A program made the translations under genes and the position numbers. This document shows positions 25,238 through 34,400 of a stretch of 64,000 nt of DNA, piece after piece (position 1 is the stretch's first letter; each line of letters starts with the position of its first letter). Source of the DNA: Rhizobium sp. BK376 (GTDB lineage: Bacteria > Pseudomonadota > Alphaproteobacteria > Rhizobiales > Rhizobiaceae); contig NZ_SLZG01000012.1 in assembly GCF_004341625.1 (NCBI RefSeq), positions 1 to 64,000 of the forward strand. The letters are read 5' to 3'. A model generated the notes under the pieces. The model worked only from the letters and a program-made list of their open reading frames with translations. It searched no databases and was not told the DNA's origin.

Positions 25238-26173
25238 ATGCCCGGCATCATATCAGCGAAGCTGCTCGACGCTATCCCGACGGTCCTGCTTGTCCTGACC
25301 CTTGTCTTCGTCGCGCTGAGAATTCTGCCGGGCGATCCCGCGGTCGTCGCCCTTGGCGACTATGCCACGCCGGAACAGCTCGCGTTGTTCCGGCAGCAGA
25401 CCGGCCTCGACGCGCCGCTCTGGCAGCAATATCTGGTCTTTCTTTGGAATGTCGCGCGCTTCGATTTCGGGACGTCGCTGATCTCGCATCAGCCTGTCCT
25501 GCAGACCATCGGCGAGAACCTGCCCTACACGATCGAGCTGACGCTGGCTGCGACCATCATCGGCACGCTGCTGGGGCTGCCTTTCGGGGTCATTGCCGCG
25601 GTTCGCCGCAATCGCTGGCCCGACACAGGCATGCGCATCTTCTCGCTTGTCGGATACGCCATTCCCGATTTCTATCTCGGAGCTCTGCTTCTCATTGCGT
25701 TCGCGCTCAATCTCGGCTGGTTCCCGATCAATGGCGGCGGCGATGGTTTCGTCGACGGGCTCTATCACCTGGTTCTGCCGGCCGTGACCCTCGCCATGGT
25801 CAAGATCGCTTTTCTCGGGCGGCTGACGCGCACCTCGTTGCTGGAGGTTCTGTCGAAGGATTATATCCGGACCGCGCGCGCCAAGGGCGCCTCTCGACAT
25901 GCAATTGTCTACAAGCATGGTCTCAGAAATGCGTTACTGCCCGTTATCACCGGGCTCGGCCTCAGCGTGCTCGCCACATTTTCCGGCTCGGTGGCCGTCG
26001 AGCTGGTGTTCAATCGGCCGGGCATCGGCGCGATGCTGATCAATGCGATCTCCGAGCGCGACTATCCGCTGATCCAGGGAGGCGTCGTGATCTTCGCGCT
26101 CTCGGTTGTTCTTGTGAATTTTCTGGTCGATATCGCCTATGTGCTCGTCGATCCGCGCATTCGGGGGAAATGA
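25238..26173 (+). CDS. ABC transporter permease (DppB type)
   Basis: A 311-residue inner-membrane permease with six membrane segments. The first, near residues 10-30, precedes the family signature LPGDPAVVALGDYATPEQL. The EAA loop is DYIRTARAKGASRHAIVYKHGLRNALLP. GGGAGG lies 6 bases before the ATG, and the stop overlaps the next start. Confidence 0.94.
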   Translation: MPGIISAKLLDAIPTVLLVLTLVFVALRILPGDPAVVALGDYATPEQLALFRQQTGLDAPLWQQYLVFLWNVARFDFGTSLISHQPVLQTIGENLPYTIELTLAATIIGTLLGLPFGVIAAVRRNRWPDTGMRIFSLVGYAIPDFYLGALLLIAFALNLGWFPINGGGDGFVDGLYHLVLPAVTLAMVKIAFLGRLTRTSLLEVLSKDYIRTARAKGASRHAIVYKHGLRNALLPVITGLGLSVLATFSGSVAVELVFNRPGIGAMLINAISERDYPLIQGGVVIFALSVVLVNFLVDIAYVLVDPRIRGK

Positions 26174-27051
26174 TGGCTGTGACCGAAACATCTCCTGTCG
26201 TTTCGCTCGATTCCAGCGTTCTGCAGATCCTGAAACGCGTCTTCCTCACCCGCTTTTCGACGGTAATCGCTGCCGTGATCATCGCGATCTTCGTCATTGT
26301 CGCCGCGCTGGCGCCGACGATTGCCCCCTATGATCCATTGAAGCAGAGCTATCTCGATATCAGCGCCTATCCGTCGGTGGCGCACTGGCTGGGAACGGAC
26401 CAATTCGGCCGCGACGTTCTCTCCCGCCTCATCTATGGATCGCGAAACTCGCTGATCTTCGGACTGATAGCGCCGGTCCTTGCCGCCATCATCGGGACGA
26501 CGCTCGGCGTGACCGCCGGCTATTTCGGCGGCATCAGCGACCGTATCATATCCCGCATCATCGATATCCTCATGGCATTTCCGGAACTGCTTCTGGCGAT
26601 CATCATCGCTGCTGCACTCGGTGGCGGGTTCTGGAATGTCGTGGCGGTGCTGACGATCGCCTTCGTTCCCGGCTTTGCCCGCGTGGCACGCGCTTCGACG
26701 CTTTCGGTCAAGCAGGAGCCCTATATCGAAGCTGCCATGGCGATCGGGGTGCGCACGCCCGTTATCATTGTCCGGCATGTCGTTCCGAACATTTCGGCGT
26801 CGATTGTCCTTTTGCTGACGCTTTGGATCGCGTCCGCGATCCGCCTCGAAGCCGCTTTGAGTTTCCTCGGCATCGGCACACAGCCGCCGGCGGCGAGCTG
26901 GGGCAATATCATCCGCGATGGTCTTGGCAATGTCTTCGGCTCGCCGTGGCCGATCATCGGCGCCGGCCTTGCCGTCACCATCGTTGTCCTGTGTTTCAAC
27001 GTGATCGGCGATGCGGTGCGCGACGTTCTCGATCCGGAGGCGGCGGAGTAG
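26170..27051 (+). CDS. ABC transporter permease (DppC type)
   Basis: A 293-residue permease with an N-terminal membrane segment (IAAVIIAIFVIVAALAPTIA), the HWLGTDQFGRDVLSRLIYGSR signature and the EAA loop IEAAMAIGVRTPVIIVRHVVPN. Two adjacent ATG codons open the frame (26170 and 26173); the first overlaps the DppB-type stop as ATGA. It pairs with the preceding permease to form the channel. Confidence 0.94.
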   Translation: MMAVTETSPVVSLDSSVLQILKRVFLTRFSTVIAAVIIAIFVIVAALAPTIAPYDPLKQSYLDISAYPSVAHWLGTDQFGRDVLSRLIYGSRNSLIFGLIAPVLAAIIGTTLGVTAGYFGGISDRIISRIIDILMAFPELLLAIIIAAALGGGFWNVVAVLTIAFVPGFARVARASTLSVKQEPYIEAAMAIGVRTPVIIVRHVVPNISASIVLLLTLWIASAIRLEAALSFLGIGTQPPAASWGNIIRDGLGNVFGSPWPIIGAGLAVTIVVLCFNVIGDAVRDVLDPEAAE

Positions 27052-27100
27052 ACGCCCGGCCGGATTTTCAGAAATGACGCCGCAGAGCAGAGGAGGCTCC

Positions 27101-28993
27101 GTGAGCATGATCAAACCCAGCACTTTGGACCATAGCGACGAGACGCACGCTGCGGGTTCCGATCGCCGACCCGTATTGTCCGTTCGCGATCTCAGGACGT
27201 CGTTTCGCTCCGGCGACGGCTGGCTTCCCGTCGTCAAGGGCGTTTCCTTCGATGTCGCGCCGGGCGAGACGCTTGCCGTAGTCGGCGAATCCGGATCGGG
27301 CAAGAGCGTGACCGCCTTTTCCATCATGCGACTGCTGTCGGAGGAGAAGGCCAAGGTCGAGGGCTCGGTTGTTCTGTCGGGCAGGGAGATCCTGCAACTG
27401 CCTGAAGCCCAGATGCAATCCATACGCGGCAACGAAATCGCGATGATCTTCCAGGAGGCGATGACGAGCCTCAACCCGCTCTTCACGATCGGCCAGCAGA
27501 TCGTCGAGGCCCTGGCCATCCACAAATCGCTCTCCGGCGGGGAGGCAGAGGCCGAGGCGATCCGGCTGCTCGAGCGGGTGCAAATCCCGGCGGCGCGCAG
27601 CCGCTACAATGACTATCCGCACAATTTCTCCGGCGGCATGCGCCAGCGCGCGATGATCGCGATGGCGCTGGCGTGCAAACCGAAGGTCTTGATCGCAGAC
27701 GAGCCGACGACCGCGCTTGATGTGACGATCCAGTCGCAGATCCTCAATCTCATCAAGCAATTGCAGAATGAAGAGAACATGGGGGTGATCTTCATCACCC
27801 ATGATATGGGCGTCGTTGCCGAAATCGCCGAACGCACCGTCGTCATGCTCAAGGGCGAAGCCGTGGAAACCGGTACGACCGAACACATCTTCAACCACGC
27901 GACGCATCCCTATACGCGCGCCCTGCTCAACGCCGTGCCGCGGCTGGGCTCGATGCGTGGCCAGTCGCAACCGCTGCGCTTCCCGACCATCGATCCGAAG
28001 ACGGGATTGGGCCGGGAGGCCGAAAGCGGCGCCAGCACCGTCAGCACGCAGGAACGGCCGCTGCTGGAAGTTCAGTGCCTAACGGCTCGATTTGATATCC
28101 GTACCGGCTTGTTCGGCAAGGTCCGCAACCGCATCCATGCGGTCGAGAATGTTTCCTTCGACCTGCGCGCCGGAGAGACATTGTCGCTGGTTGGCGAATC
28201 CGGTTGTGGAAAGTCGACGACCGGGCGGGCGATCATGCGTCTGATCGAGCCGAAGGCGGGCTCCGTCAAGATCGACGGGCAGGAGGTTACGACCATGTCC
28301 GCTGCGCGCTTGCGTGAGGCGCGCCGCCATATCCAGATGATTTTCCAGGATCCTTTTGCGAGCCTCAGTCCGCGACGGACGATCGGGCAGGCGATTGCCG
28401 AACCATTTCTCACCCACAAGCTCGGCACGCGGGCGGAGGCCGAGCGCAAGGTCGCGGATCTCCTGGAAAGGGTAGGGCTCTCGCCCTCGATGGCGAAGCG
28501 CTTGCCGCACCAGTTCTCCGGCGGTCAGCGCCAGCGCATCTGCATTGCGCGTGCTCTGGCGCTCTCTCCGAAAATCATCGTCGCCGACGAAAGCGTTTCG
28601 GCGCTCGATGTCTCGGTCAAGGCGCAGGTGATCAATCTTCTGATGGAGCTGCAGGAAAGCTTCGGGCTAGCCTATCTCTTCATCTCGCACGATATGGCAG
28701 TCGTCGAACGCGTCAGCCACCGTGTCGCCGTGATGTATCTCGGCGAGATCGTCGAGATCGGGACGCGCGAGGAGGTTTTTGGCAACCCGCAGCATCCTTA
28801 CACCAAGCGTCTTCTCGCCGCCGTGCCATTGCCCGATCCGTCCCGTCATGGGCTTAGCCGTCCGGTGTCGACCGATGAGATCAAGAACCCCATTCGCGCC
28901 ATGGACTATGTCCCTCCGGTCCGGGAATACTTGAGCGTTTCCGCGGACCATCTCGTCCAGAAATGGACGGCGGATTGGGCGGCAGCGATGTGA
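27101..28993 (+). CDS. ABC transporter double ATPase (DppD-DppF fusion)
   Basis: A 630-residue protein carrying two complete ABC ATPase domains. The first has Walker A GESGSGKS, signature NFSGGMRQRAMIA and Walker B VLIADEPTTALD. The second has GESGCGKST, QFSGGQRQRICIA and IIVADESVSALD. Each domain ends in the HPYTRALL/HPYTKRLL oligopeptide-ATPase motif. In many bacteria these are two genes; here they are fused. AGAGGAGG precedes both GTG 27101 and ATG 27107, so the first residues are uncertain. Last gene of the operon, followed by a strong terminator. Confidence 0.94.
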   Translation: MSMIKPSTLDHSDETHAAGSDRRPVLSVRDLRTSFRSGDGWLPVVKGVSFDVAPGETLAVVGESGSGKSVTAFSIMRLLSEEKAKVEGSVVLSGREILQLPEAQMQSIRGNEIAMIFQEAMTSLNPLFTIGQQIVEALAIHKSLSGGEAEAEAIRLLERVQIPAARSRYNDYPHNFSGGMRQRAMIAMALACKPKVLIADEPTTALDVTIQSQILNLIKQLQNEENMGVIFITHDMGVVAEIAERTVVMLKGEAVETGTTEHIFNHATHPYTRALLNAVPRLGSMRGQSQPLRFPTIDPKTGLGREAESGASTVSTQERPLLEVQCLTARFDIRTGLFGKVRNRIHAVENVSFDLRAGETLSLVGESGCGKSTTGRAIMRLIEPKAGSVKIDGQEVTTMSAARLREARRHIQMIFQDPFASLSPRRTIGQAIAEPFLTHKLGTRAEAERKVADLLERVGLSPSMAKRLPHQFSGGQRQRICIARALALSPKIIVADESVSALDVSVKAQVINLLMELQESFGLAYLFISHDMAVVERVSHRVAVMYLGEIVEIGTREEVFGNPQHPYTKRLLAAVPLPDPSRHGLSRPVSTDEIKNPIRAMDYVPPVREYLSVSADHLVQKWTADWAAAM

Positions 28994-29003
28994 TGCCTAG
29001 CAA

Positions 29004-29039
29004 AAAGCCCACCTGCTCGTTTGTGAGCAGATGGGCTTT
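29004..29039. terminator. Two-way terminator between convergent genes
   Basis: AAAGCCCA-C-CTGCTC, loop GTTTGT, GAGCAG-A-TGGGCTTT forms a long stem with one mismatch. A-runs on the left and T-runs on the right let it act in both directions, ending the ABC operon and the oxidoreductase gene at 29084-31645. Confidence 0.88.
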
Positions 29040-29083
29040 CGATTGGTGGATTTCGGATCCGGCTTGCTGCAGAAAGCTGTCGC

Positions 29084-31645
29084 TCAGGTCCTCGGCTTCA
29101 GATTTTCTGGGTCGTAGAGCGGCTTGTATCCCACGGCTGCAACTTCGACCGGATATTTCTCCGCGAAATACTCGACATTGAGCTTGCGGCCGACCTGGCA
29201 ATAGTCCCAGGGCAGATAGGCGAGCGCGATGTTCTTGCCGAGCGTCGGGCCGAAGGCGACCGAGGTCGTGTAGGAGACGCGGCCGAGTTCATCGACCAGC
29301 GTCTTGCCGGTATCGGGGTCGAGAACGGGCATCGAGCCGACCGGATAGCGGGCTACACCCTTGGAGTCGACATTATCGGTCATGACGAGCGTGCAGAGCA
29401 TCGCCGGCTGGTGATCCCGTGCCTTGTATTCGAGATGTTTCGCCTTGCCGCGGAAATCGGCGTCCTTGACCTTCGGACGCGCCAGATCGCTTTCGATCAG
29501 ATTGTACTGCGTCAGGAGATCGGCGTTTTGCAGACGCAGGCTCTTCTCCATGCGGCGCGAATTCGCATAGGTCTCGACGCCGAAGGCCATGATGCCGGTA
29601 GCCCGCAGCGCATCCCAGACGGCCAGGCCGTCCTCGTATTTCATGTGCAGTTCCCAGCCCTGCTCGCCGACATAGGAAATGCGGAACGCGGTGACCGTCT
29701 TGCCTGCGATCTCGATCGGCTTGATCGCCGCGAATGCGAAGTTTTCCTGGTCCAGGCCGGCGGGGTCGGCGACAACCTTCTTCAGAGCTTCGCGGGCATT
29801 CGGACCCCAGATGCCGATTGTGATGAACTTTTCCGAGACGTCAGTGATCGTGACATCAAGGCCGCGATCTTCCGAGACACGCTTCATGTAGTGGAAGTCG
29901 CGCGGGCCGGCATCGGCGCCGTTGACGAGGCGGCAGCGGTCGGCCATGCGGAAGACGGTGAAGTCGGCGCGGACCATGCCCTCGTCGTCGAGGAAGTGCG
30001 TGTAGATGCCCTTGCCGATGTTGGCATCACCGCCGATCTTGGCGGCGCAGAGCCATTCCAGCAGCTCGACATGGTCCGGCCCTTCGATGTCGACCATATG
30101 GAAATGGCTGAGATTGACGATGCCGCAATCCTCGCTCATCGCCAGGTGCTCGGCATTCGACACGCGCCAGAAATGGCGGCTGTCCCATTCATTCTCGCGC
30201 ACCGGGACGCGATTGCCGTATTTCTCCAGCAGGTGCTCGTTGGCCTTGTAGCCATGCGCACGCTCCCAGCCGCCGAGTTCCATGAAATGGCCGCCGAGTT
30301 CCTTCTCGCGTTCGTAGAAGGGCGAACGCTTGACGTTGCGGCCGGTGCCATAGGGCTCGCGCGTGTGCACGGCCGGGAAGTAGATCTTCTGCGCCGCTTC
30401 GAAGGTGCGGCCTTCGATGAACTTCTCTTCCAGTTGGTGCGGGTAGAAGCGGGAATAGTCGATCGAATTGTGGTCGATCTCGGTGCGACCGTCGGTCATC
30501 CAGTCGGCGATCAGCTTGCCGTAGCCCGGCCCGTCCTTGACCCAGATCGCTACGCAGTACCAGAGGCCGCGAACCTTCTGGCTCTCGCCGCAGGACGGGC
30601 CGCCGGCGGCCGACACCTGCAGCAGACCGTTGAAGGAATGGCCTTCGTTATAGCCGAGTTCGCCCAGGATCGGGGTCAACTCCATGGCGCGCTCGAGCGG
30701 CTCGATGATCTGCTCCATGTCGAGATCGCGCTGCGAGGGCGAGAGGCGCGCCTCGTGCTTTTCGAGAATGTCGCGCGGATGGCAGAGGCGTGGATTGGTG
30801 GTTTCGTAATAGCCCCACTCGATCTGGCCGCCTTCTGTTGTCTTCGGGTCGCCGGTGTCGCGCATATAGGCGGAGTTGCCCTGGTCGCGCAGCAGCGGGA
30901 AGCCGATCTCCTTGCCGGTGCCTTCGAATTCGTTATACGGACCGAAGAAGGTGAGCGGATGGTCGACCGGCATGACCGGCAGGTCCTCGCCGACCATTTC
31001 AGCGATGAGGCGACCCCAGATGCCGGCGCAGACGACGACATGGTCGGCCATGATGGTGCCGCGATGGGTGACGACGCCCTTGATACGGCCGTTTTCAACG
31101 ATCAGCGACTGCGCCGGCGTATTGCCGAACATCTGCAGCTTGCCCGACTTCTCGGCGGCATCGACGAGCTTGCCGGCAACCGTCTGCGAGCGCGGAATGA
31201 CGAGACCGGCATCGGGGTCGAACATGCCGCCCTGTACCTGGTCTTCCTCGATCAGCGGGAACATCGCTTTGATCTCGGAAGGTGTTACGAGGTGAGCGCG
31301 CGTGCCGAAGGCCTTGGCCGAGGTCACCTTGCGCTTGATCTCTTCCATCCAGGTATCGTCGCCTGATCGCGCCACTTCCAGACCGCCGATGCGGGCGTAG
31401 TGGCCCATCTTCTCGTAGAAATCGATCGAATATTGCGTCGTCCAGACCGAGAGATAATCGTGGCTGGTCGTGTAGCAGAAGTCGGAGGCATGCGCCGTCG
31501 AGCCGATGTCGGTCGGGATGCCTGATTTGTCGATGCCGACGATATCGTCCCATCCGCGTTCGATGAGATGGTGGGCAATGGAGGCGCCGACGATCCCGCC
31601 CAACCCGATGATGACTACCTTCGCCTTTTGCGGAAACTCTGCCAT
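29084..31645 (-). CDS. FAD-dependent dimethylglycine/sarcosine dehydrogenase-like protein
   Basis: A 853-residue two-part enzyme. The N-terminal FAD oxidoreductase starts with VVIIGLGGIVGASIAHHL and GIDKSGIPTDIGSTAHASD, where the His typically carries FAD in dimethylglycine and sarcosine dehydrogenases. The C-terminal 400 residues are a GcvT-like folate-binding domain (HFHMVDIEGPDHVELLEWL; RISYVGEQGWELHM; EKSLRLQNADL). The family oxidises N-methyl groups and passes them to tetrahydrofolate. The sequence differs enough from mitochondrial DMGDH that the exact N-methyl substrate is open. It is a single gene, divergent from the DUF305-sigma operon, with a proper terminator on its 3' side. Confidence 0.88.
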   Translation of the reverse strand: MAEFPQKAKVVIIGLGGIVGASIAHHLIERGWDDIVGIDKSGIPTDIGSTAHASDFCYTTSHDYLSVWTTQYSIDFYEKMGHYARIGGLEVARSGDDTWMEEIKRKVTSAKAFGTRAHLVTPSEIKAMFPLIEEDQVQGGMFDPDAGLVIPRSQTVAGKLVDAAEKSGKLQMFGNTPAQSLIVENGRIKGVVTHRGTIMADHVVVCAGIWGRLIAEMVGEDLPVMPVDHPLTFFGPYNEFEGTGKEIGFPLLRDQGNSAYMRDTGDPKTTEGGQIEWGYYETTNPRLCHPRDILEKHEARLSPSQRDLDMEQIIEPLERAMELTPILGELGYNEGHSFNGLLQVSAAGGPSCGESQKVRGLWYCVAIWVKDGPGYGKLIADWMTDGRTEIDHNSIDYSRFYPHQLEEKFIEGRTFEAAQKIYFPAVHTREPYGTGRNVKRSPFYEREKELGGHFMELGGWERAHGYKANEHLLEKYGNRVPVRENEWDSRHFWRVSNAEHLAMSEDCGIVNLSHFHMVDIEGPDHVELLEWLCAAKIGGDANIGKGIYTHFLDDEGMVRADFTVFRMADRCRLVNGADAGPRDFHYMKRVSEDRGLDVTITDVSEKFITIGIWGPNAREALKKVVADPAGLDQENFAFAAIKPIEIAGKTVTAFRISYVGEQGWELHMKYEDGLAVWDALRATGIMAFGVETYANSRRMEKSLRLQNADLLTQYNLIESDLARPKVKDADFRGKAKHLEYKARDHQPAMLCTLVMTDNVDSKGVARYPVGSMPVLDPDTGKTLVDELGRVSYTTSVAFGPTLGKNIALAYLPWDYCQVGRKLNVEYFAEKYPVEVAAVGYKPLYDPENLKPRT

Positions 31646-31791
31646 TGCATGCGACCCCGATTGGAATTGAAAACGGATTTTAAGGATAGGAAGTCTGTGA
31701 CCAGAGCCTGTCTACGACATAATCCACCATGCTGCACGACCAGCGCAATCCAGTCCATGGACCGGCCCCGTCATAAAAACGATTGGCGTGC

Positions 31792-31818
31792 GGAATAATT
31801 CGCCGGCTGCGCTGTCTA
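31792..31818 (+). promoter_or_regulatory. Candidate ECF-sigma promoter of the DUF305 operon
   Basis: GGAATA (31792-31797) and GTCTA (31814-31818) are separated by 16 bases, the geometry of group IV sigma promoters, and the pair lies 21-33 bases before the first gene. I infer autoregulation by the sigma factor encoded at 33873-34400. Confidence 0.5.
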
Positions 31819-31838
31819 CCTAGCTGAAACCAAACTTC

Positions 31839-32339
31839 ATGGAGTTCGGCATGGTTAGACGATCAAACGGCGGGAGACATCTCCTCGCCGCACTTCTCCT
31901 CACATCTTTTGCAGGCGCAACACCCTCCTTTGCCCAGCAGGCGACGGCGACCGCCGACCAGTCGGCGCTACAGGCCGAGCAGCCCTATCTCAGCGAGAAC
32001 GATGCGGCGATGACGGCGATGATGGACGGCATGGCAGCCAAGCCGACCGGCGATGTCGACCGCGATTTCGTCGAGATGATGATCCCACACCATCAGGGTG
32101 CGATCGACATGGCCCAGGCTTATCTGCGCTACGGCAAGAACGAGCAGCTGAAGCGCATCGCCCAGGAAATCATCGTCGACCAACAGCAGGAAATCGCTGC
32201 CATGCGGTTGGCGCTTGGCGATCCGCTGCCGCCGTCCACGCCTGCGCCGACGCAGGTCGCTCCGCAATCTCCGGCTTCGACAGGTGCCGGGATGTCCGCC
32301 ATGCAGGGCATGGATCGGAATATGAAAATGGGCAAGTAA
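31839..32339 (+). CDS. Exported DUF305 protein
   Basis: A 166-residue secreted protein. An N-terminal signal (HLLAALLLTSFAGATPSFAQQ) is followed by a DUF305 domain with the hallmark DFVEMMIPHHQGAIDMA and a trailing EIIVDQQQEIAAM. The HH and surrounding Met-rich helices resemble ferritin-like metal-binding four-helix proteins, and the C-terminus is rich in Met (GMSAMQGMDRNMKMGK), suggesting copper or silver binding. The start may be ATG 31839 or 31851. It leads an operon with a beta-propeller protein, an ECF sigma and its anti-sigma. Confidence 0.88.
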   Translation: MEFGMVRRSNGGRHLLAALLLTSFAGATPSFAQQATATADQSALQAEQPYLSENDAAMTAMMDGMAAKPTGDVDRDFVEMMIPHHQGAIDMAQAYLRYGKNEQLKRIAQEIIVDQQQEIAAMRLALGDPLPPSTPAPTQVAPQSPASTGAGMSAMQGMDRNMKMGK

Positions 32340-32349
32340 AAAGGACCCG

Positions 32350-33807
32350 ATGATGAAGCGTACCCTTCTGACCCTCAGCTTTCTTGCAGGCACGATGCTG
32401 GCGCCGATCGCCGCATTTGCCGGACAGGCGCCGGGCGCTGCTGCCGATCCGGATATTCCCGTCAGCCACAAGGATCGCGTCTATGCGGCCGAGCAGTTTT
32501 CCAACACCGTTTCCGTCAGCGATCCCGTCGACAACAAGCTTCTGGGCGTCATTCGCCTCGGTGATCCGCAGCCCGGCAACCTGAGCCCGCTCTACAAGGG
32601 CCAGGTGCTCGTTCACGGCATGGGCTTCTCGCCTGACCACAAGACGCTCGCCGTTGTGTCGATCGGCTCCAATTCCGTTACCTTCATCGATACCGAAACC
32701 AATGCCGTCAAACACACGACCTATGTCGGCCGCTCGCCCCACGAGGCATTCTATACGCCTGATGGCAACGAGGTCTGGGTGACGGTGCGCGGCGAGGACT
32801 ATCTCTCCGTCATCGACGCGCATACGTTTGAGGAAAAGCAGCAAATCAAGGTGCCTGCCGGACCGGGAATGCAGATCTTTTCGCCTGACGGCAAATACGG
32901 TTACATCTGCTCGTCCTTCAATCCCGATACCGTCGTCGTCTCGGTCGCCGATCACCAGATCGTCGGGCATGTGAAGCAGGACAGCCCTTTCTGCCCGAAC
33001 ATCGCCGCCTCTCCCGATGGCAAGCAGGTCTGGTTCACCTTGAAGGATACGGGCAAGGCGCAGGTCTTCAATGCGCAGGCGCCCTTCGATCTCATCAAGA
33101 CGCTCGATACCGGGCCGATCACCAATCACGTCAACCTCGTCCACAATGCCAACGGAACATTTGCCTACATCACGGTTGGCGGGCTGAACGAGATCAAGGT
33201 CTTCCGCACCGATACGTTCGAGCAGGTCGCGACCATCCCCGTCGGCAATCTGCCGCATGGCGTCTGGCCATCAGGCGACGGTACGCGCGTTTATGTCGGG
33301 CTTGAGAACGCCGATGCCTTCGCCGTGATCGATACGCTGACCAACAAGGTGATAGCCAACATCCCGATCGGCCAGGCACCGCAGGCCGTCGCCTATGTTC
33401 CTAACGCCGTACCTGAGGGAGACGGCATGCAGAACCTGCAGCCTCTCGGCGCCTCCAGCCAGGCAGCGCATCTCCAGCTCGTCTCCGTAAAACAGAAGGA
33501 TGCCAAGGTTCCGACCAGCGTTACGCTGTTCGACCAGGGCCTCACGCAGGTCCTGCAGGCTTCCGTCACAGGCCTTGAGCCCAAGATGCCTTATGTTCTG
33601 GCGCTTTCCACCCACGCGGATGGCAGCGGCACGCTCGAGCCACTCTCCTCCTTCATGACCAATCCGGCAGGTTCGGCCATCGTCAATGCCGTCGGCCCGA
33701 TCCGCCAGATTGTCCAGAGCAACGTCAAGGCCGAACGCCGCTACCTCGTCGTCGCTGATGGCGGAGACAAGGGACCGGGCGATATCGTACAGGTGCAGGC
33801 AAAGTAG
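32350..33807 (+). CDS. Exported YVTN-type beta-propeller protein
   Basis: A 485-residue protein with an N-terminal signal peptide (LLTLSFLAGTMLAPIAAFAG) and about seven repeats of the YVTN beta-propeller type, for example HKTLAVVSIGSNSVTFIDTETN, GNEVWVTVRGEDYLSVIDAH and GTRVYVGLENADAFAVIDTLTNKVIANIPIGQAPQAVAYV. A smaller C-terminal domain of about 110 residues follows. It is probably periplasmic. No catalytic motif is visible. It lies 10 bases after the DUF305 gene. AAGGA precedes two tandem ATGs; the second spaces better. Confidence 0.87.
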   Translation: MMKRTLLTLSFLAGTMLAPIAAFAGQAPGAAADPDIPVSHKDRVYAAEQFSNTVSVSDPVDNKLLGVIRLGDPQPGNLSPLYKGQVLVHGMGFSPDHKTLAVVSIGSNSVTFIDTETNAVKHTTYVGRSPHEAFYTPDGNEVWVTVRGEDYLSVIDAHTFEEKQQIKVPAGPGMQIFSPDGKYGYICSSFNPDTVVVSVADHQIVGHVKQDSPFCPNIAASPDGKQVWFTLKDTGKAQVFNAQAPFDLIKTLDTGPITNHVNLVHNANGTFAYITVGGLNEIKVFRTDTFEQVATIPVGNLPHGVWPSGDGTRVYVGLENADAFAVIDTLTNKVIANIPIGQAPQAVAYVPNAVPEGDGMQNLQPLGASSQAAHLQLVSVKQKDAKVPTSVTLFDQGLTQVLQASVTGLEPKMPYVLALSTHADGSGTLEPLSSFMTNPAGSAIVNAVGPIRQIVQSNVKAERRYLVVADGGDKGPGDIVQVQAK

Positions 33808-33815
33808 TATCCGCT

Positions 33816-33849
33816 CGGCCCGCCATTCATGATATGGAATGGCGGGCCG
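33816..33849 (+). promoter_or_regulatory. 13-bp intraoperonic hairpin before the sigma gene
   Basis: CGGCCCGCCATTC pairs perfectly with GAATGGCGGGCCG around ATGATATG. No T-run follows; instead GGGGAGG, the Shine-Dalgarno of the sigma gene, comes 5 bases later. It looks like an attenuating or RNA-stabilising structure that separates structural genes from regulators. Confidence 0.7.
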
Positions 33850-33872
33850 ATGCTCGGGGAGGCGAATACGCC

Positions 33873-34400
33873 ATGAGCGACATTCTGCAGCTTGTCGAAC
33901 CGCTGATTCCAGCCTTGCGACGCTATGCCCGCGGATTGATGAAAGACACTGTTGCAGCGGATGACCTTGTCCAGGATTGTCTGGAACGGGTCGTGAGCCA
34001 TTGGCATCGCCGCCGCAACGACGATCCTCGCACCTGGGTTTTCGCCATTCTCCATAACCTTGCCATCAATCGCTTGCGGCAGAAGACCAGGCGTGGCGAA
34101 CACCTGCCGTTCGATACGGTCGACGAGGCATCTTTCGCCGTCAGGGCGACGCAGGAGGATGCGCTTCTGCGCAAGGATATTCTTCATGCGCTCGATCAAT
34201 TGCCGGAGGATCAGCGCAGCGTGTTGCTGCTGGTTTCGGTCGAAGATCTGTCCTATGCGGAAGTGGCCGAGGTGCTGGCCATTCCGATCGGAACCGTGAT
34301 GTCGAGACTGTCGCGAGCCCGGGAGCGGCTTCGTTTGATATTGGAAGGCGCCGCAGGGGCGGCGCAAACGTCCGGAGCGCATCTGCGGAGAGTGAAATGA
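33873..34400 (+). CDS. ECF sigma factor
   Basis: A 175-residue extracytoplasmic-function sigma factor. Region 2 shows RRYARGLMKDTVAADDLVQDCLERV and the RTWVFAILHNLAINRLR core. Region 4 has LPEDQRSVLLLVSVEDLSYAEVAEVLAIPIGTVMSRLSRARERLR, the helix-turn-helix that reads the -35 box. ATG 33873 is chosen because GGGGAGG lies 10 bases upstream. The stop overlaps the anti-sigma start by ATGA, the usual paired design. Confidence 0.94.
   Translation: MSDILQLVEPLIPALRRYARGLMKDTVAADDLVQDCLERVVSHWHRRRNDDPRTWVFAILHNLAINRLRQKTRRGEHLPFDTVDEASFAVRATQEDALLRKDILHALDQLPEDQRSVLLLVSVEDLSYAEVAEVLAIPIGTVMSRLSRARERLRLILEGAAGAAQTSGAHLRRVK

Noticed and set aside
25444..26169. Extended N-terminus of the DppC-type permease
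   Set aside because: The upstream part is the other frame of the DppB-type gene; the ATG at 26170 with ATGA overlap is the proper start.
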